In this document: positions 6,891 through 10,009 of the stretch, piece after piece
Numbering within the stretch: the stretch's first letter is position 1
Layout of the letters: each line of letters opens with the position of its first letter
Assembly: GCA_002422205.1 (NCBI GenBank)
Contig: DITS01000051.1
Span: 1-10,009, forward strand
DNA length: 10,009 nucleotides
From: Alphaproteobacteria bacterium UBA6178
GTDB lineage: Bacteria > Pseudomonadota > Alphaproteobacteria > Rickettsiales > UBA3002
Reading direction: 5' to 3'
Notes under the pieces: model-generated
What the model was told of the DNA's origin: nothing
Databases searched by the model: none
The model's input: only the letters and a program-made list of their open reading frames with translations
Position numbers and translations under genes: made by a program

Positions 6891-7904
6891 ATGACCATTA
6901 CCCCCACGCCTGATGCGCCCCATGCATCCCCCACGCTCGATGCATTGCAGCGCCTCATCGCCGATGATCTGTTGCAAGTCAATCAGGTGATACTGGAGAA
7001 GGCCAAAAATAACGACGTCACCCTGATTTCTGACCTCGCTGCGCATGTCATCCGCTCCGGCGGTAAGCGCCTGCGCCCCGCTCTCACCCTTGCCTGCGCC
7101 AGATTGTGCGGCTATGAAGGCTCGCGTCACATTTATTTGGCCGCCTGCGTTGAATTTATCCATACCGCCACCTTGCTGCATGACGATGTGGTCGATGAAA
7201 GCAAGCTGCGCCGTGGCCTCGCCACCGCCAACGACATCTGGGGCAACAAATCCAGCGTGCTGGTGGGTGATTTTCTCTTTAGCCGCGCCTTCCAGCTTAT
7301 GGTGGCCGATGGCTCGCTTGACGTGCTGAAAATTTTATCCGACGCATCCGCCACCATTTCGCAAGGCGAAGTGCAGCAGCTCATGACCACCAATGACCCC
7401 AGCACTTCCGAGGCCACCTATCTCGAAGTCGTATGCTCCAAAACCGCCGCGCTCTTCGCCGCCGCCTGCGAATTAGGCGCCGTGGTCAGCAACCAGCCCG
7501 ATAAACAGCAGCTGCTGTATGATTTCGGACTCAATCTTGGCATCGCCTTCCAACTCGTCGATGACGCACTCGATTACAGCGCGCAGCAACAAACCCTCGG
7601 CAAAACCGTCGGTGATGATTTCCGTGAAGGCAAAATGACCTTGCCCGTCATCCTCGCTTATCAGGCCGCCAATGCCGAGGAGAAGGCATTTTTAGAGCGC
7701 ACCCTATCCGAGCTAGATCAGCAAGATGGAGACCTCGATCAGGCACTCGCGCTCATCGCACGATACGACACCATCCGCCACACGCTCGATCGCGCTGAAG
7801 CCTTTGCCGAAAAAGCACATCAATGCCTGCGCCAGTTCCCTGCCAGCCCGATCAAATCCGTATTAGAAGAAACCGTGGATTTTTGCGTATCGCGCGCTTA
7901 CTAG
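6891..7904 (+). CDS. ispB: Long-chain polyprenyl diphosphate synthase (IspB type)
   Basis: This trans-prenyltransferase adds isopentenyl diphosphate units to farnesyl diphosphate to build the C40 to C50 side chain of ubiquinone. The 337-residue product has the first aspartate-rich motif in HTATLLHDDVVDES (D98, D99, D102) and the second in LVDDALDY (D224, D225, D228). The substrate-binding GGKRLRP lies at 57 to 63, and KTVGDDFREGKMTLP at 238 to 252 is typical of the family. The small residue A93, five positions before the first motif, fits a long-chain product, as in octaprenyl synthase of E. coli. The exact length (octa- or decaprenyl) cannot be read from the sequence. It lies 45 bp after the FliK-like gene, with no flagellar link expected. 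No Shine-Dalgarno sequence is visible before ATG 6891. Its stop overlaps the stop of the convergent usp gene. Confidence 0.93.
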   Translation: MTITPTPDAPHASPTLDALQRLIADDLLQVNQVILEKAKNNDVTLISDLAAHVIRSGGKRLRPALTLACARLCGYEGSRHIYLAACVEFIHTATLLHDDVVDESKLRRGLATANDIWGNKSSVLVGDFLFSRAFQLMVADGSLDVLKILSDASATISQGEVQQLMTTNDPSTSEATYLEVVCSKTAALFAAACELGAVVSNQPDKQQLLYDFGLNLGIAFQLVDDALDYSAQQQTLGKTVGDDFREGKMTLPVILAYQAANAEEKAFLERTLSELDQQDGDLDQALALIARYDTIRHTLDRAEAFAEKAHQCLRQFPASPIKSVLEETVDFCVSRAY

Positions 7905-8323
7905 CCGCGCACCACTAGCACCGTGCGATCGGAGTGACGCACCACCCGTGCCGCATTCGGCCCAAGCAGATAATCTTTTAAATCGGGCCGATGCGCACCC
8001 ATAATAATCAAATCCGAATTAATACGCTGCGAGGTGTCGATGATCACCTCATACACTGTGCCCTGCCCCACAATATGTTGCAGCGGAATATCTTTGGGAA
8101 TGTGTTTTTCCGTAAATTCATGCAGCGCCTGATTGGTTGCGGCCATCAGTTTTTCTTCGTTATGGCCGGGGAAATATTGTGCGATTATGCTCATCCCAAA
8201 ATCAGGCACCACGGTTAATATATGCAACTGCGCACCAAATACTTTGGCATATTCAATGGCCACCGGTAGGGCAAATTGCTTGCCTTCGCTCAGATCAACC
8301 GGAAATAAAATATGTTTATACAT
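7901..8323 (-). CDS. Universal stress protein (UspA family), single domain
   Basis: This small cytoplasmic protein of 140 residues has the Usp alpha/beta fold. It opens MYKHILFPVDLSEGKQFALP (the family's first strand with its PVD/S turn), has QLHILTVVP at 32 to 40, the valine-rich GQGTVYEVIIDTS near 86 to 98, and SDLIIMGAHR near 103 to 112. The usual ATP-site pattern G-x2-G-x9-G-(S/T) is degenerate: G109 is present, but R112 replaces the next Gly and P122 follows G121 in place of Ser or Thr. It may therefore bind no ATP, or bind another nucleotide. The start at 8323 follows AGGAGGA. An upstream in-frame start at 8350 would add nine residues (MCAEREEEC) and overlap the TRAP gene, and is less likely. 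It sits 10 bp after a TRAP permease gene. Halomonas TeaD, a Usp protein encoded with the TeaABC TRAP transporter, modulates that transporter, so a similar role is plausible but inferred. Confidence 0.9.
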   Translation of the reverse strand: MYKHILFPVDLSEGKQFALPVAIEYAKVFGAQLHILTVVPDFGMSIIAQYFPGHNEEKLMAATNQALHEFTEKHIPKDIPLQHIVGQGTVYEVIIDTSQRINSDLIIMGAHRPDLKDYLLGPNAARVVRHSDRTVLVVRG

Positions 8324-8327
8324 GCAT

Positions 8328-8334
8328 TCCTCCT
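8328..8334 (-). promoter_or_regulatory. Ribosome binding site of usp, overlapping the TRAP stop codon
   Basis: On the minus strand the order is TGAGGAGGAATGCATG. TGA (8336 to 8334) ends the TRAP permease gene, AGGAGGA (8334 to 8328) is the Shine-Dalgarno sequence, and ATG starts usp at 8323. Ribosomes ending on the first gene would be placed at the start of the second, which favours coupled translation. It also selects 8323 over the in-frame codon at 8350. Confidence 0.75.
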
Positions 8335-10009
8335 CACGCTCTGCGCACACGGTAACGCTGCGCCAATGCCACCATTCCCACTATAAGCAAAGAGGGAATG
8401 ATCAGCAAGCGCGGATCGGGCTGCGGCTGCGGTTTCAGCACATGCACAATCTCATAATCAAATGCTAAGCCCGCTTTGTCCGCCACGCTGTTAAAGCCAA
8501 TATTATCTATCAGCAGCCGCTCGCCATCCCTCATTACAGTAAGCCCTACAGATTTTAGTTTTTCTGCCGCGCTATCGCCCGCGCCCACTGGCATTTCTAC
8601 ATAGCGCTCTTTCACATCACCCATAATATTTTTGCCGCTAATATAAAATTTCACCACCTCGCCTTCGGCTCTGTTTTCGATGATTTGCTCAAAGGCACTG
8701 CCTTCTTCGATCACGGCAGCAGGTGCCATCGCATCCATCACCACATTGGGAATAAATAATACGGTTGCAACGAGTAGTAATAGTAGCGACTCAAATTTGC
8801 TGCTACGTGCAATAAAATACCCCTGCAGCGCCGCTGAGAGCAGTAAAATAGCCACCATTGCAATGGCAAACTGAATCGCGATATTCACCGGCCCATTCAC
8901 ATCAATTAATAAAAGGCTGGTATTAAATATAAAGAAAAACGGTAGTACCGCCGTGCGCAGACTATAAATAAACGCCTGCAAGCCAGTAGTTATCGGATCA
9001 CCTTTCGATATCGCCGCCGCCGCGAATGATGCCAGCCCCACCGGCGGCGTAATGTCGGCCATAATACCAAAATAAAAGACGAATAAATGAATCGCGATAG
9101 CCGGCACAATCAGGCCATGCTGCACCCCTAGCTCTTGCACCACCCCCACCATAATGCTCGACACCACAATATAATTGGCGGTGGTAGGCAGCCCCATGCC
9201 CAAAATCAGACTGATGAGCGCCGTAAACACCAGCATCAACACCAATGATCCACCGGACAACACCTCAACAATCTCCGTCATTATCTGGCCAATACCCGTG
9301 AGCGATACAGTACCAACAATAATCCCCGCCGCCGCCGTCGCCACCCCGATACCGATCATGTTGCGCGCACCGGTAATCAGCCCGTCGCGCAAATCCATCA
9401 CACCTTGCATCAAGGCCAGCCCCACTTGCTGACTACCCCGAAACAGCAATAACAATGCACGCTGCGTCACCAAAATACCCATCATTACTGCTGTAGCCCA
9501 AAAGGCCGATAAACCCGGCGACAAACGCTCCACCATCAGGCACCATACCAGCACCACCACGGGCAATAAATAATGCAATCCGGTTTTCACCGTTTCGGCC
9601 AGCTTGGGCACCACCACCGCCTGCGACGGATCATCGCGCTCCAAATCCGGATAGCGCGACGCAAACGCCACCAGCGCCACATACACGCACACCAAAAGGC
9701 CCGCTATTGCAAAGCCCGCGCCATCGCTGAAATGATCTTGGATTGCTTCAAGCACCATATACGACGCCCCTGCGACAATGAGCAGGCTGCAAATAACAAT
9801 ACCCCACATCAGTAATCGCCATTTCACGGGTGCGACATCATGTCGTTCCAAAATATGCATGCCGCTTTTCAGCGCTTCCAGATGCACGATATACAGCAGC
9901 GCAACATACGATATGATCGCAGGCAAAAACGCGTGGCGAATCACCTCGCGATAGCTGATGCCAATATATTCCACCATTAAAAATGCCGCCGCACCCATCA
10001 CCGGTGGCA
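8334..10009 (-). CDS. TRAP transporter fused permease (DctM-type, 4TM/12TM) with DUF3394-like tail (5' partial)
   Basis: This is the C-terminal part of the membrane permease of a tripartite, periplasmic-binding-protein-dependent secondary transporter, driven by ion gradients. The frame is open to the right edge (PPVMGAAAFLMVEYIG is the first visible stretch), so its start lies outside the window; GTG/ATG at 10001/9998 are internal codons. Counting the GTG at 10001 as residue 1, many hydrophobic segments follow. Family motifs include GMGLPTTANYIV (268 to 279) and HLFVFYFGIMADITPPVGLA (305 to 324), both typical of the DctM large subunit in fused TRAP proteins. After about residue 420 comes a soluble domain (FYISGKN, GLTVMRDGERLLIDNIG, NSVADKAGL, PDZ-like in part), then a last hydrophobic segment (533 to 548) and an RRA end. 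That tail matches the DUF3394 extension known in 4TM/12TM fusions. The substrate cannot be told. A TAXI-type binding protein would usually be encoded nearby, probably beyond the window edge. Confidence 0.92.
   Translation of the reverse strand, partial: PPVMGAAAFLMVEYIGISYREVIRHAFLPAIISYVALLYIVHLEALKSGMHILERHDVAPVKWRLLMWGIVICSLLIVAGASYMVLEAIQDHFSDGAGFAIAGLLVCVYVALVAFASRYPDLERDDPSQAVVVPKLAETVKTGLHYLLPVVVLVWCLMVERLSPGLSAFWATAVMMGILVTQRALLLLFRGSQQVGLALMQGVMDLRDGLITGARNMIGIGVATAAAGIIVGTVSLTGIGQIMTEIVEVLSGGSLVLMLVFTALISLILGMGLPTTANYIVVSSIMVGVVQELGVQHGLIVPAIAIHLFVFYFGIMADITPPVGLASFAAAAISKGDPITTGLQAFIYSLRTAVLPFFFIFNTSLLLIDVNGPVNIAIQFAIAMVAILLLSAALQGYFIARSSKFESLLLLLVATVLFIPNVVMDAMAPAAVIEEGSAFEQIIENRAEGEVVKFYISGKNIMGDVKERYVEMPVGAGDSAAEKLKSVGLTVMRDGERLLIDNIGFNSVADKAGLAFDYEIVHVLKPQPQPDPRLLIIPSLLIVGMVALAQRYRVRRA

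Noticed and set aside
9996..10001. GTG/ATG codons at 10001 and 9998 as the start of the TRAP permease
   Set aside because: The preceding in-frame codons read Pro-Pro, giving the PPVMGAAAF motif that is internal in TRAP large subunits. The gene clearly continues beyond the window edge.

Overview
The window looks like a piece of an alphaproteobacterial chromosome of moderate GC content. The grounds are gene order and family resemblance: a FlbD-type sigma-54 activator directly followed by flhA, then an FlhF GTPase, an FlhG/MinD-like ATPase and a FliK-like protein. I cannot name a genus. Coding density is very high. No gap between genes exceeds 45 bp, so there is no gene-free stretch to describe, and I saw no RNA genes, insertion sequences, CRISPR arrays, attachment sites or convincing rho-independent terminators.

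Plus strand, 1 to 6845, is a flagellar cluster: the C-terminal part of flbD (cut by the window edge), flhA (export-gate membrane protein), flhF (SRP-type GTPase for flagellar placement), flhG (its MinD-like partner ATPase) and a 712-residue Ala/Pro/Thr-rich protein with a FliK-like C-terminus. Gaps of 8 to 21 bp, most with a clear Shine-Dalgarno sequence, suggest one operon. FlbD would switch on later flagellar genes, FlhA would export rod, hook and filament subunits, FlhF/FlhG would set position and number (usually a polar flagellum), and the FliK-like protein would control hook length or the switch in export specificity.

Plus strand, 6891 to 7904, is a long-chain polyprenyl diphosphate synthase (IspB type), which makes the quinone side chain. 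It follows the flagellar genes after 45 bp, has no visible Shine-Dalgarno sequence and may have its own weak promoter. Its stop codon overlaps, within one CTAG tetranucleotide, the stop codon of the convergent gene.

Minus strand, 10009 down to 7901, holds two genes: the C-terminal part of a fused TRAP transporter permease with a DUF3394-like tail (it starts beyond the right edge), followed at once by a small universal stress protein whose Shine-Dalgarno sequence overlaps the transporter's stop codon. The pair looks translationally coupled, resembling the known TRAP-plus-Usp arrangement of Halomonas TeaABC/TeaD.

I did not find a clearly new multi-gene system. The points most worth checking are the altered GTPase motifs in FlhF together with the lack of a recognisable activator motif in FlhG, an apparent duplicated beta-rich module in the FliK-like protein, and the degenerate nucleotide-binding motif in the Usp protein next to the TRAP permease.
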